From Sellimonas caecigallum (lineage in GTDB: Bacteria; Bacillota; Clostridia; Lachnospirales; Lachnospiraceae): a stretch of 38,656 nucleotides of DNA. Position numbers and translations under genes: made by a program. This document shows, piece after piece, positions 1 to 6,777 of this stretch (position 1 is its first letter; each line of letters starts with the position of its first letter). A model generated the notes under the pieces. The model did no database searches. It saw only the letters and a program-made list of their open reading frames with translations, and had not been told where the DNA came from. The stretch lies in assembly GCF_019754295.1 (NCBI RefSeq), contig NZ_VIRV01000020.1:1-38656 (forward strand). Direction: 5' to 3'.

Positions 1-39
1 GTACCACAAGATTAAGCGGAAGAAAAACCGTTGATTTTC

Positions 40-68
40 TTTACAATCCACTCTTACGATGATATCAT
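40..68 (+). promoter_or_regulatory. Candidate sigma-A promoter for the 88-aa gene
   Basis: A -35-like TTTACA (40-45) and a -10-like TATCAT (63-68) are separated by 17 bp. They lie about 60 bp upstream of the start codon at 131. The match is moderate, so this is a suggestion only. Confidence 0.4.
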
Positions 69-130
69 AAGGGGCACAAAGGCATGGAACCTGGCAAAAT
101 GTCTACTATATCTTTCGAGGGAGGGATCAT

Positions 131-397
131 ATGTTTCGTTTATGGGGCAAGACATGGAAGAGCAACCGTCTGCTCTCGGATACCGTCATCTGCGATGACT
201 CTGAGGACACACGTACTCATAAGGTTCTGCGGGCTTTGGAACAGATCTGCTATGAATTCGACTTGAGCAAGCCGATCTGGCTTGACTCTTCCATCGAAGA
301 GTTCCGCCGCCACGCAAAAGTCCGTTTCTATCAGGACAGCTTCATCGACAGCATCGATTTTGATTATCTCGAAATCGAAGTGATCGAAGAAGACTGA
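131..397 (+). CDS. Small acidic protein of unknown function (88 aa)
   Basis: I do not recognise a family. The ATG at 131 is preceded by a strong GAGGGAGGG-type ribosome binding site, and the frame stays open to a TGA one base before the convergent spoVAE gene. The protein is soluble-looking, with no signal peptide or membrane segment, and its C-terminus is strongly acidic (ends IEVIEED). It contains Trp, Tyr and Phe clusters and a mixed helix/strand pattern, consistent with a small folded domain rather than noise. A hairpin followed by five T residues overlaps its stop codon and would end transcription. It is transcribed towards the spoVA operon and does not belong to it. Function is unknown. 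Confidence 0.7.
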   Translation: MFRLWGKTWKSNRLLSDTVICDDSEDTRTHKVLRALEQICYEFDLSKPIWLDSSIEEFRRHAKVRFYQDSFIDSIDFDYLEIEVIEED

Positions 398-407
398 TCA
401 CTTTTTC
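379..407 (+). terminator. Probable rho-independent terminator
   Basis: AGTGATC (379-385) pairs with GATCACT (396-402) around a 10-nt loop and is followed by a T run (402-406). It overlaps the stop codons of the 88-aa gene and of convergent spoVAE. The T run serves the plus strand only. Confidence 0.5.
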
Positions 408-754
408 ATCCTTGGCTCAAAGATCAGAGAAGCCGCATATCCAAAGACGAGGGCAGCGGAGATACCTACAGCGCTTGACGTAAATCCTCCCTCGAAGATT
501 CCGATGAATCCATGGGTCTGCACGGCTTCTCTGACTCCTTTAAAAAGTGTATTTCCAAATCCGAGCAGCGGCACGCTGGCGCCTGCACCTGCAAATTTGA
601 CAAATGGTTCGTACAACCCCAAAAATCCAAGCGCTGTCCCGGAGCATACAAGAAGCACCATGATCCGACCCGGCATCAGTTTTGTTCTGTCCATGAGTAT
701 CTGTACGAGGGCGCAGATCAGCCCTCCTACCCAGAAAGCATTGATATAATCCAT
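398..754 (-). CDS. spoVAE: Stage V sporulation protein AE (SpoVAE)
   Basis: Small integral membrane subunit (118 aa) of the SpoVA complex in the spore inner membrane, which moves dipicolinic acid into the forespore during sporulation and out at germination. The sequence is almost wholly hydrophobic with four likely membrane segments. It carries the family signature GAGASVPLLGFGN (about residues 56-68), which matches the equivalent stretch of SpoVAC upstream. The ATG at 754 follows an AAGGAGGAGATC ribosome binding site, 10 bp after the spoVAD stop. It is the last gene of the spoVA operon here. No SpoVAF-like gene follows; instead an unrelated gene converges. The length and motif fit the SpoVAE (AEb) family well. 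Confidence 0.93.
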   Translation of the reverse strand: MDYINAFWVGGLICALVQILMDRTKLMPGRIMVLLVCSGTALGFLGLYEPFVKFAGAGASVPLLGFGNTLFKGVREAVQTHGFIGIFEGGFTSSAVGISAALVFGYAASLIFEPRMKK

Positions 755-764
755 GATCTCCTCC

Positions 765-1793
765 TTATCCGTTTACATGTTCCAGCACGATCCCATGAGC
801 GATTCCCGGCACACTCTCTCCTTCATTGAAGCTGACCGTGGACATCAGCGCCCCCGTTGGAACAAACAGTACTTTCCTCCACTCTCCTTTTTCGATCTTT
901 GGGAGAACGTAAGATGCAAGTGTTATAGCCGCACAGCCGCAGCCGCTTCCCCCGGCATGAGTGTCCTGCGTTTTCTGGTCAAAAATCTTCATCCCGCAGT
1001 CCATGTGTTTCTTCGAGATGTCTTTTCCTTTTCTCCGAACAAGATCGAACAAAATACTCTGTCCAATATACCCCAGATCTCCGGTAACGATCTGATCGTA
1101 CTCTTCCACATCTCTTCCAAAATCTTCCAGATTCTGCGTGATGGTATCACAAGCGGCCGGGGCCATACATGCCCCCATATTCTGGGAATCTTTCAGTCCA
1201 AAATCCACAATTTTCCCAACGGTCACACCTGTTACTCTGACATTGCTTTTCTGTGTACTCACAACGAAGGCGCCGCTGCCTGTCACTGTCCACTGGGCCG
1301 AGAGCGGCCTTTGGGTGGCGTATCCAAGGGGAAAACGAAATTCTTTTTCCGCACTTCCGAAATGGCTGGATGTGACCGCCAGTACATGATCCCCATATCC
1401 TGCTGCCACACTCATAGCACTCAGGGCGATCGCCTCCCCGGACGTGGAACACGCTCCAAAAAGCCCAAACATCGGTATTTTCAGGGCTTCGATCCCCATG
1501 GACGTGGCCACTCCCTGGCGTAGAAGGTCTCCGCCAAATAGAAACCGGATATCCTGGGGCAAAAGTCCCGCCTTCTCCACAGCTTTTAAACACGCCCTTT
1601 TTTGCATCTCACTTTCCGCTTCTTCCCACGACTCTTTTCCAAAGAGATTATCCTTCCCCTTTCCAAGCTCATCAAAACAATTTCCCAGAGGTCCTTCGCC
1701 CTCCTTCTTTCCTGCGATGGACGCTGCGCTCAAAATATAGGGCGATACCGCAAAGTAAAGGCTCTGCTTTCCTTTCATCATTCCGTTTTTCAA
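765..1793 (-). CDS. spoVAD: Stage V sporulation protein AD (SpoVAD)
   Basis: SpoVAD is the soluble, membrane-associated SpoVA subunit that binds dipicolinic acid; it has a thiolase/ketoacyl-synthase-like fold. The 342-aa product shows the family opening (SPYILSAASIAGKKEGEGPLG region), the FGACSTSGEAI segment corresponding to the thiolase active-site region, and the C-terminal GGSGCGCAAI and FVPTGALMS blocks. The start chosen is TTG at 1793, about six bases after AGGCAGGG. In-frame ATGs at 1781 and 1778 lack a good ribosome binding site but would give nearly the same protein. It lies between spoVAC (45 bp gap) and spoVAE in the expected order. Identity is very secure; only the first five residues are uncertain. 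Confidence 0.96.
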   Translation of the reverse strand: MKNGMMKGKQSLYFAVSPYILSAASIAGKKEGEGPLGNCFDELGKGKDNLFGKESWEEAESEMQKRACLKAVEKAGLLPQDIRFLFGGDLLRQGVATSMGIEALKIPMFGLFGACSTSGEAIALSAMSVAAGYGDHVLAVTSSHFGSAEKEFRFPLGYATQRPLSAQWTVTGSGAFVVSTQKSNVRVTGVTVGKIVDFGLKDSQNMGACMAPAACDTITQNLEDFGRDVEEYDQIVTGDLGYIGQSILFDLVRRKGKDISKKHMDCGMKIFDQKTQDTHAGGSGCGCAAITLASYVLPKIEKGEWRKVLFVPTGALMSTVSFNEGESVPGIAHGIVLEHVNG

Positions 1794-1838
1794 TCTGATC
1801 CCTGCCTTTCTTTCTCTGAATCTTTTTGTCGTCTTTTC

Positions 1839-2318
1839 CTACCATGCGATGCCTGCCAGCCTGCACAGGTAATATAAAAATCCAAAGATCCAGCTTGCCG
1901 TGATCCCGTACAGGATGACAGGACCGGCAATGGTAAAAATCTTACATCCGATTCCAAATACCTGCCCTTCCTTCTTGTACTCAATAGCAGGCGCCGCCAC
2001 AGAGTTGGCAAATCCGGTAATCGGAACGAGTGCGCCTGCACCGCCCCATTTGGCTATTTTCGTATAGAGTCCAAATCCCGTCAGGATCACGCTCAAAAGC
2101 ACAAGCAGCATGGACGTGTAGCTCCCGCTAAGTTCCTGATCCATTCCTGTACTCTTCAAATAATTTTGTATTGCTTGTCCTATTACGCAGATGGTTCCTC
2201 CTGTGAGAAATGCATGCAGCATATTTTTATACAAGTTGTGCACCGGCGTCTTCTGTTTGACATACTCCTCATACGCCTTCTGTTTCTGTGCCTGTTTTGT
2301 ATTCTGTGCTTTTTTCAA
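1839..2318 (-). CDS. spoVAC: Stage V sporulation protein AC (SpoVAC)
   Basis: Membrane subunit of the SpoVA dipicolinic acid channel; in Bacillus SpoVAC behaves as a mechanosensitive channel. The product (159 aa) has a basic Lys/Gln-rich N-terminus, then four or five hydrophobic segments, and the signature GGAGALVPITGFANS shared with SpoVAE. I place the start at the TTG at 2318 because AAGGAGG lies eight bases upstream and the resulting length fits the family. An upstream in-frame ATG at 2360 has no ribosome binding site and overlaps the spoVAB stop; a still longer reading to 2423 runs deep into spoVAB and is unlikely. Confidence 0.93.
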   Translation of the reverse strand: MKKAQNTKQAQKQKAYEEYVKQKTPVHNLYKNMLHAFLTGGTICVIGQAIQNYLKSTGMDQELSGSYTSMLLVLLSVILTGFGLYTKIAKWGGAGALVPITGFANSVAAPAIEYKKEGQVFGIGCKIFTIAGPVILYGITASWIFGFLYYLCRLAGIAW

Positions 2319-2347
2319 AATCCTTTCCTCCTTTTTCTGTCTGTCAT

Positions 2348-2770
2348 CTATTTTCCCCATCTGTTCAGGAAAAATACAAACGCTCCCACCCCTTTGCCAA
2401 GCGCCATACCGATAATGATCCATGGGATCGCTCGAAACAGCTTGATCCTGCGGATAAAAATCGGAAAAATATTCAGGATCTCAGCCAGAGCCATCGCCCA
2501 GCATCCTACGAATATGCCGGAGAACAGACCGAACAGCGGAAGAAGCACCTCTCCGTGGGGAATGGGAATCTGGAAGATATACATGATATTTGCAATGATC
2601 CCCCCAAGCGCAATGGAATCTTCATATAAGAGAATATTTTTTCCTGTGTGGGTTCGATCCGCAAAAACGGAAATAACGCCAAGTCCGATGATAAAGGAAA
2701 AGAGCCCTCCCGCGATCGCGGCCCCGGCGCTAACCCCTATGACTGCCAATATGATCTGGTGTGTCCACAT
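2348..2770 (-). CDS. spoVAB: Stage V sporulation protein AB (SpoVAB)
   Basis: Integral membrane protein (140 aa) of the spoVA operon needed for dipicolinic acid uptake. About four membrane segments are visible (roughly residues 5-35, 52-69, 76-100 and 114-135), with Gly-rich helices and the conserved PHGE-type loop between segments two and three. The start is ATG at 2770, preceded by GAAAGGAG; the open frame continues upstream but only through the 3' end of spoVAA. Start and spoVAA stop overlap by 41 bp, which suggests translational coupling. Order and composition match SpoVAB of other clostridia. Confidence 0.92.
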   Translation of the reverse strand: MWTHQIILAVIGVSAGAAIAGGLFSFIIGLGVISVFADRTHTGKNILLYEDSIALGGIIANIMYIFQIPIPHGEVLLPLFGLFSGIFVGCWAMALAEILNIFPIFIRRIKLFRAIPWIIIGMALGKGVGAFVFFLNRWGK

Positions 2771-3395
2771 CGATTTCCTGCTCCTTTCTGGAATATTCAT
2801 CGATGAGTGTAACCTGTATCTCATCTTCGTACGTACGCATCTCTACTTCCATCGGCGTAGGATCTACAGAAAACCGTTTTCTTCCAAAATGGTTGAAGAA
2901 AATCAGAATCCCTACGCTCATACCGATACAGTACGTCACTTCCAGAATGGTAAAACCGTCTGACGTCTTTCCTGTCACAAGCACATATATTTGTTTGAAT
3001 AGTTCCGAGGCTCCCACATCGTTGTTAAATGACATGATGGAATATGCTGCACCGATAAAAGTGATCAAAAGAACCATCGAACTTTTCAATATATAATAGG
3101 CTTTCCCGTGTTTCTTTTGTTCCTCCCGTGTGACGATCATATCCGTCTCTCCCAGATTTTCTACTGTCAGGTTTGGATAAATCTCATGTATCACAGATAT
3201 GATTTTCAAGACAGAGATAACAGCTCTTTGCCTTCCTCCTTCCGGCATCTTCAGAATACAGATGGATTTCAGCCGGTTTACGATATTTTGGTCCGCACAT
3301 TCCATGGAGACGATATCTCCCATCAGTACTTCATTTTTTGTGACTTCTTTGTTTTTATCCCCTTTGATGTAAAGCGTCTGTGATGAAGCCGCCAT
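2730..3395 (-). CDS. spoVAA: Stage V sporulation protein AA (SpoVAA)
   Basis: SpoVAA (221 aa), a two-membrane-segment component of the SpoVA system. Residues 1-100 form a soluble alpha/beta domain that starts with a typical IKGDK strand and contains the RAVISVLKIISVIHEIYPN region. Membrane segments lie at about 103-121 and 150-168, followed by an acidic cytoplasmic tail. The ATG at 3395 follows AAAGGGGGG. It overlaps the preceding 67-aa gene by 41 bp and the following spoVAB by a similar length, so the operon is tightly coupled. A sigma-G-like promoter at 3587-3615 should drive it in the forespore. Confidence 0.93.
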   Translation of the reverse strand: MAASSQTLYIKGDKNKEVTKNEVLMGDIVSMECADQNIVNRLKSICILKMPEGGRQRAVISVLKIISVIHEIYPNLTVENLGETDMIVTREEQKKHGKAYYILKSSMVLLITFIGAAYSIMSFNNDVGASELFKQIYVLVTGKTSDGFTILEVTYCIGMSVGILIFFNHFGRKRFSVDPTPMEVEMRTYEDEIQVTLIDEYSRKEQEIDVDTPDHIGSHRG

Positions 3396-3558
3396 CTGTA
3401 TCCCCCCTTTGCATGTCCATGATCTTTACGAGTGTCCCGTCTTTTTTGTCTGTCTGCGTTTCTGTCTTTGCAGTCAGGACGTAAATGATCCCAACCGTTA
3501 CCGCCAAAAGTACGACACAGATAAGGCATATCCGTATCTTTCTTTTTTCCTGTTCCAT
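3355..3558 (-). CDS. Small single-pass membrane protein heading the spoVA operon (67 aa)
   Basis: I do not recognise a named family. The product has a basic N-terminus (EQEKRK), one hydrophobic segment at about residues 9-29, and a hydrophilic tail rich in Lys, Asp and Thr, so it is probably a small inner-membrane protein with its tail outside the cytoplasm. The start at ATG 3558 has GAAGGTGGG upstream; an in-frame GTG at 3567 is less well placed. It is the first gene after the sigma-G-like promoter and its 3' end overlaps spoVAA by 41 bp, which implies co-expression in the forespore. Bacillus has spoVAA directly in this position, so the extra gene may be a clostridial spore-membrane factor (inference). 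Confidence 0.75.
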   Translation of the reverse strand: MEQEKRKIRICLICVVLLAVTVGIIYVLTAKTETQTDKKDGTLVKIMDMQRGDTDGGFITDALHQRG

Positions 3559-3586
3559 CTTTCCCACCTTCTCTTTCTTTCAAAGG

Positions 3587-3615
3587 TAGTATGCCGGATC
3601 AGGGAAAAATTATAC
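3587..3615 (-). promoter_or_regulatory. Sigma-G-like forespore promoter for the spoVA operon
   Basis: Reading the minus strand, GTATA (3611-3615) is followed after 17 bp by CATACTA (3587-3593). This fits the known Bacillus sigma-G consensus GHATR and CATWHTA. It sits at the very end of sigF, about 30 bp upstream of the 67-aa gene. The position agrees with sigma-G control of spoVA known in Bacillus. Confidence 0.65.
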
Positions 3616-4347
3616 CTCGGATATGCCTTTCTTTTCTTTTGCCTCATTTCTCATACGGTTCAGTATCTTTTTTTCCAGGCGGGAAACCTGGACCTGAGAG
3701 ATCCCCAGAAGTTTTCCAGTCTGAGACTGAGTCCGATTTTCGAAGTACCTGAGGTAGATCAGGCGCCTTTCCTCCTTTCCCAATGTTTCCAGAAGCGACT
3801 GCAAAAACATACGGTCAATGATTTCTTCCGTTCTCTCCTTTTCTTCGAGCCTGTCCATCAGCTCTACCTCACTCCCGTCACTTTGATGGATAGGCCTGTA
3901 CAGTGACTCCACCTCCGTGGCTGCCTCCATAGCCTGCACAAGTTCCTCCTTCTCCACCCCGAGAATGTCTGAAAGTTCCTCTACGGTAGGTTCCCTTTCC
4001 ATTTTCCTCGTAAACTGTTCTTTTTCCTTCCCCGCTTTCGCGGCCAATTCTTTCAGAGAACGGCTTACCTTCAGCATACCGTCATCTCTTAAGAATCTCC
4101 TGATCTCCCCGGAGATCATGGGAACCGCATAAGTCGAGAATCTTACATCGTAGGAAAAATCAAATTTATCAATAGCTTTCAAAAGTCCGATGACACCAAT
4201 CTGAAACAAATCTTCCGCCTCGGTTCCCCGGCCATAAAACCGCTTTACCACACACCAGACAAGCCCTGTATTTTCCGTCACAAGTGTCTCCTTTGCCGTT
4301 TCATCCCCGTTTTGTGAACGTAAGATCAATTCGGCTGTATGGTCCAT
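3610..4347 (-). CDS. sigF: RNA polymerase sporulation sigma factor SigF
   Basis: First forespore-specific sigma factor (sigma-F, 245 aa). Sigma region 2 is visible as AEDLFQIGVIGLLKAIDKFD plus the RFSTYAVPMISGEIRRFLRDD helix; region 3 follows (EREPTVEELSDILG), and region 4 with its helix-turn-helix is near the C-terminus (RTQSQTGKLLGISQVQVSRLEKK). The ATG at 4347 follows AAGGAAGGG and overlaps spoIIAB by 22 bp, as in a coupled spoIIA operon. Activity is expected to be held by SpoIIAB and released by dephosphorylated SpoIIAA. The lineage signatures and operon context separate it from SigG. Confidence 0.97.
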   Translation of the reverse strand: MDHTAELILRSQNGDETAKETLVTENTGLVWCVVKRFYGRGTEAEDLFQIGVIGLLKAIDKFDFSYDVRFSTYAVPMISGEIRRFLRDDGMLKVSRSLKELAAKAGKEKEQFTRKMEREPTVEELSDILGVEKEELVQAMEAATEVESLYRPIHQSDGSEVELMDRLEEKERTEEIIDRMFLQSLLETLGKEERRLIYLRYFENRTQSQTGKLLGISQVQVSRLEKKILNRMRNEAKEKKGISEV

Positions 4348-4784
4348 CCTGCCCTTCCTTTACCTATGATTTTTTTCATTTTTACCGTAGTTCCCTGGCC
4401 TGGAGCAGATTCCACTTCCAGTCCATCCATAAAAGCTTCCATGAATGCAAACCCCATGCCGGAGCGCTCCAGTTCCGGTTTCGTCGTAAACATGGGCTGC
4501 ATGGCCTTTTCAATATCTTCGATCCCCCGCCCATTGTCTTTTACCGCAATTTCCAGCGTCTTCCCTTCCGTACAGCAGAGGATCGATATCTTATGCACTT
4601 CATTTTCGTATCCGTGTATGATGGCGTTTGTGACCGCTTCTGACACTGCAGTCTTCACGTCCGCCACTTCCTCTATGGTCGGATTCAGCTGCGTAAGAAA
4701 AGCCGCCACTGCAACTCTTGCAAATCCTTCATTTTCCGAGCAGCTGTCAAATATGATTTCCATTTCATTCGTATTCCTGTTCAT
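4326..4784 (-). CDS. spoIIAB: Anti-sigma F factor SpoIIAB
   Basis: Serine kinase and anti-sigma factor (152 aa) that binds sigma-F and phosphorylates SpoIIAA. The GHKL ATPase motifs are present: N box EAVTNAIIHGYEN, G1 box DNGRGIED and G2 box SGMGFAFMEAFMD. The typical SENEGFARVAVAAF N-terminal block supports the identification. The ATG at 4784 follows AGGAGGAGACGAA and overlaps the spoIIAA stop by 4 bp. The C-terminal extension after the VKMKK strand is about 13 residues and is read through the start of sigF. Confidence 0.97.
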   Translation of the reverse strand: MNRNTNEMEIIFDSCSENEGFARVAVAAFLTQLNPTIEEVADVKTAVSEAVTNAIIHGYENEVHKISILCCTEGKTLEIAVKDNGRGIEDIEKAMQPMFTTKPELERSGMGFAFMEAFMDGLEVESAPGQGTTVKMKKIIGKGRAGWTIQPN

Positions 4785-5095
4785 TTCGTCTCCTCCTCAT
4801 AAATTCGTACAATTTTTGTCACTCCCGACATTTTCAGTATTTTTTTCATACGTTCATTCAGATGGGCAGCCCAGACTTCTCCCCCGGTAAGATGCAGTTT
4901 CCGGTATCGTCCCATAATGACTCCGATCCCCGAGCTGTCCATGAAGTTTGTCTCCCCGAAATCAAAGATTACATATTTAATATGATTTCTGTCAATCTGC
5001 CTGTCCGTCTCCCTGCGTATTTCCTCCGTTGTATGATGATCCAGTTCCTTGGGAAGATAAATCGTCAGACAGTTTTCTTCCACCTGATACTCCAT
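4781..5095 (-). CDS. spoIIAA: Anti-anti-sigma F factor SpoIIAA
   Basis: STAS-domain protein (104 aa) that, when unphosphorylated, pulls SpoIIAB off sigma-F. The phosphorylation site lies in the NFMDSSGIGVIMGRY block (Ser54/Ser55; equivalent to Ser58 in Bacillus). I chose the ATG at 5095 because AAGGGGG ends eight bases upstream; earlier ATGs at 5101 and 5119 are too close to or upstream of that ribosome binding site. First gene of the spoIIA operon. A sigma-H promoter would be expected upstream, but I could not find a convincing one. Confidence 0.95.
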   Translation of the reverse strand: MEYQVEENCLTIYLPKELDHHTTEEIRRETDRQIDRNHIKYVIFDFGETNFMDSSGIGVIMGRYRKLHLTGGEVWAAHLNERMKKILKMSGVTKIVRIYEEETK

Positions 5096-5136
5096 TGTCA
5101 TTTCCCCCTTATTAAACATTTCATTTTACTTTACAG

Positions 5137-5156
5137 AAAAGTCCAAAGACTTTTCC
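5137..5156. repeat. Short perfect inverted repeat upstream of spoIIAA
   Basis: GAAAAGTC (5137-5144) and GACTTTTC (5149-5156) are perfect 8-bp arms around a 4-nt loop. It has no T run on either side, so it is not an obvious terminator. It lies in the intergenic space between the TPR-gene terminator and spoIIAA and might be an mRNA 5' stem or a protein-binding site. Confidence 0.35.
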
Positions 5157-5164
5157 ACAGAATA

Positions 5165-5195
5165 ACAAAAGGATACGGTATTTTTCCGTATCCTC
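5165..5195 (-). terminator. Rho-independent terminator of the valS operon
   Basis: On the minus strand GGATACGG and CCGTATCC (5186-5193 and 5171-5178) form an 8-bp stem with a 7-nt A-rich loop, followed by TTTTG. It is placed 15 bp after the TPR-gene stop and separates that operon from spoIIA. Confidence 0.8.
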
Positions 5196-5207
5196 TTTCG
5201 TATCTTG

Positions 5208-6620
5208 CTATTCGGTTGTGTCTTGTTCCTGACTTGATGAATCTTCTGCGCCTTGTCCATTCTGATCTGCCGCCGCATTCTGATTCGCCGCATTTTGATC
5301 TGCCGCTGCATTTAGTGCTTCCAGCTTGGACTGCGCCTCTTCTGCCATCTCTGTTCCTGAGAACTGTTCCGTCACTTTCTGATAATAGGTTTTTGCATTA
5401 TTTGTATCTCCAGTAGCCTCGTAGGCCTGCGCCAGCACGTACATGGCATTTCCGTCGTCATATTCTTCATCCATCTTTACGACCATCGCAAGGGCTTCCA
5501 CCGCTGTATCGTAGTTCTTCACATCAAAGCTTGCGATCCCTCGGTTATACTGTCTTCTGCAGACGCTCGGGAAAATGCTGTCCGCCAACTTGTCATACTG
5601 TGCTTTTCCATCCTCACCAAGGGAATCCTTGTTGATGGAAAGAAGCGTCGACGCCAGATTCTGGTTGCTCTCTGTTCCTGCCGCATATTTTGTCGTAACA
5701 TCCAGCAAAGCTTCGTAACTCGACTGCGTGGATTTGGCTGTCTCCTTCGCCGTCTGTGCTTCATCGCTCTTTGTCCGGTATCCTTCCAGCTCCTTTTTTA
5801 AAGCGCTGATCTCGGATTTCTGTGTCGCGATCTGATCGCTTGCCTCCACGATACTTTCATTTGCCTCCTGAGACTTGGACTGGTTGACTGCCGGCATGAT
5901 CAAAAACCACATGACAGCCGCCCCTACGAGAATACCGATGGCGATATTCACGATGGTAAACATCGGGGAATTTTCCCGCACTCCCTGAGCCGGCTGAATG
6001 ATGGTCTCATTGCCAAGTTTATAGCTGACTGCCGGCTGCTCCTTTCCTTCCTTGATGCTGACCGCTTTTTTCTTTTGTGCACGGTTCAGCTCGTGGAGAT
6101 AAGAAAGAGTGATCGGATCCGTCGTATCCAGTCTGTGAGCCTTTCTCAGCACCTGACGCGCCTTCCCGTACTGCTCCGTATGCAGGTAAAGCAGACCAAG
6201 GAGCTGATACGCTTTCAGGAATGACGGATGCTCCGTCACCACTTTCTTCAGCTGGATGATCGCCAGATCTTCCCCTCCCTGGCTGCAGTACTGAAGACAC
6301 TGGTTATATTTTTTTACTACCTGATTGATGACTTCCAGTTCGCTTTTGGACGACTGCACTTTCTGTATATAATACTCTGCAATATTTCCCGATGCCTGGA
6401 AATTTCTGCTGATGATCCACTGCACAAGCGCTTCCGCCACCTCTCCTCTTCCGTACAGCAAAAGACCCAGGAGATTTCTTGCAGTGATATTGGACTGGCT
6501 GTACTGAAGACTTCTCCGAAGGGATGCAATAGCTCCCGTCATATCCTGGATCTGCGCTCTTTTCAGCCCGTCATTGTACCAATAGTTTGACTGATACTCT
6601 AATTTTTTCTTGATATCCAT
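5208..6620 (-). CDS. Membrane-anchored tetratricopeptide-repeat protein (470 aa)
   Basis: Function is not established. The N-terminal half (about 1-180) has TPR-like helical pairs (AIASLRRSLQYSQ, AYQLLGLLYLHTEQYGKARQVL). One membrane segment follows at about 221-243. After it come a coiled coil (about 250-300) and a second TPR block (about 355-435, including YNRGIASFDVKNYDTAVEAL and AMYVLAQAYEATGDTNNAKTYY), then a low-complexity Ala/Gln/Asn/Asp tail ending in acidic residues. So it probably displays TPRs on both sides of the membrane and acts as a scaffold. The ATG at 6620 has AGGGGAGG upstream. It is the last gene of the valS operon. Confidence 0.85.
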   Translation of the reverse strand: MDIKKKLEYQSNYWYNDGLKRAQIQDMTGAIASLRRSLQYSQSNITARNLLGLLLYGRGEVAEALVQWIISRNFQASGNIAEYYIQKVQSSKSELEVINQVVKKYNQCLQYCSQGGEDLAIIQLKKVVTEHPSFLKAYQLLGLLYLHTEQYGKARQVLRKAHRLDTTDPITLSYLHELNRAQKKKAVSIKEGKEQPAVSYKLGNETIIQPAQGVRENSPMFTIVNIAIGILVGAAVMWFLIMPAVNQSKSQEANESIVEASDQIATQKSEISALKKELEGYRTKSDEAQTAKETAKSTQSSYEALLDVTTKYAAGTESNQNLASTLLSINKDSLGEDGKAQYDKLADSIFPSVCRRQYNRGIASFDVKNYDTAVEALAMVVKMDEEYDDGNAMYVLAQAYEATGDTNNAKTYYQKVTEQFSGTEMAEEAQSKLEALNAAADQNAANQNAAADQNGQGAEDSSSQEQDTTE

Positions 6621-6642
6621 GAAATCCTCCCCTGATTTCCTG

Positions 6643-6777
6643 CTACTTGGATTTTTCCACCACTTCTTTTAGTATCTCCGACATATCTGTCAGGTCTTCC
6701 TGGTAAACTGCTTTTTCGATATCTTCCACTTCCAGACTCGGCTGGAATTTTTTCAGTTCTTCTTCAAAATTCAGCAT
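6643..6777 (-). CDS. Small acidic protein between folC and the TPR gene (44 aa)
   Basis: This short gene is easy to miss. The ATG at 6777 follows a perfect AAGGAGG with a 7-nt spacing, overlaps the folC stop by 14 bp, and the frame runs to TAG at 6643-6645, 22 bp before the TPR-gene start. The product begins MLNFEEELKKFQPSLEVED and is acidic and helix-prone, with no membrane segment. Position and ribosome binding site argue that it is translated as part of the valS-folC-TPR operon. I know of no function. It could be a small partner of the downstream TPR protein (inference from linkage only). Confidence 0.7.
   Translation of the reverse strand: MLNFEEELKKFQPSLEVEDIEKAVYQEDLTDMSEILKEVVEKSK

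Noticed and set aside
753-1523. 256-codon plus-strand frame
   Set aside because: It is antisense to spoVAD and lacks any family signature; the spoVAD reading is unambiguous.
5096-5215. Sigma-H promoter for the spoIIA operon
   Set aside because: I searched for RNAGGAWWW and RNNGAATWW at the right spacing; AGGA and GAAT copies exist but the distances do not fit, so I do not call one.
5275-5325. Repeat-like DNA encoding Ala/Asn/Gln-rich tail of the TPR protein
   Set aside because: It is a low-complexity protein tail, not a DNA repeat array or CRISPR.
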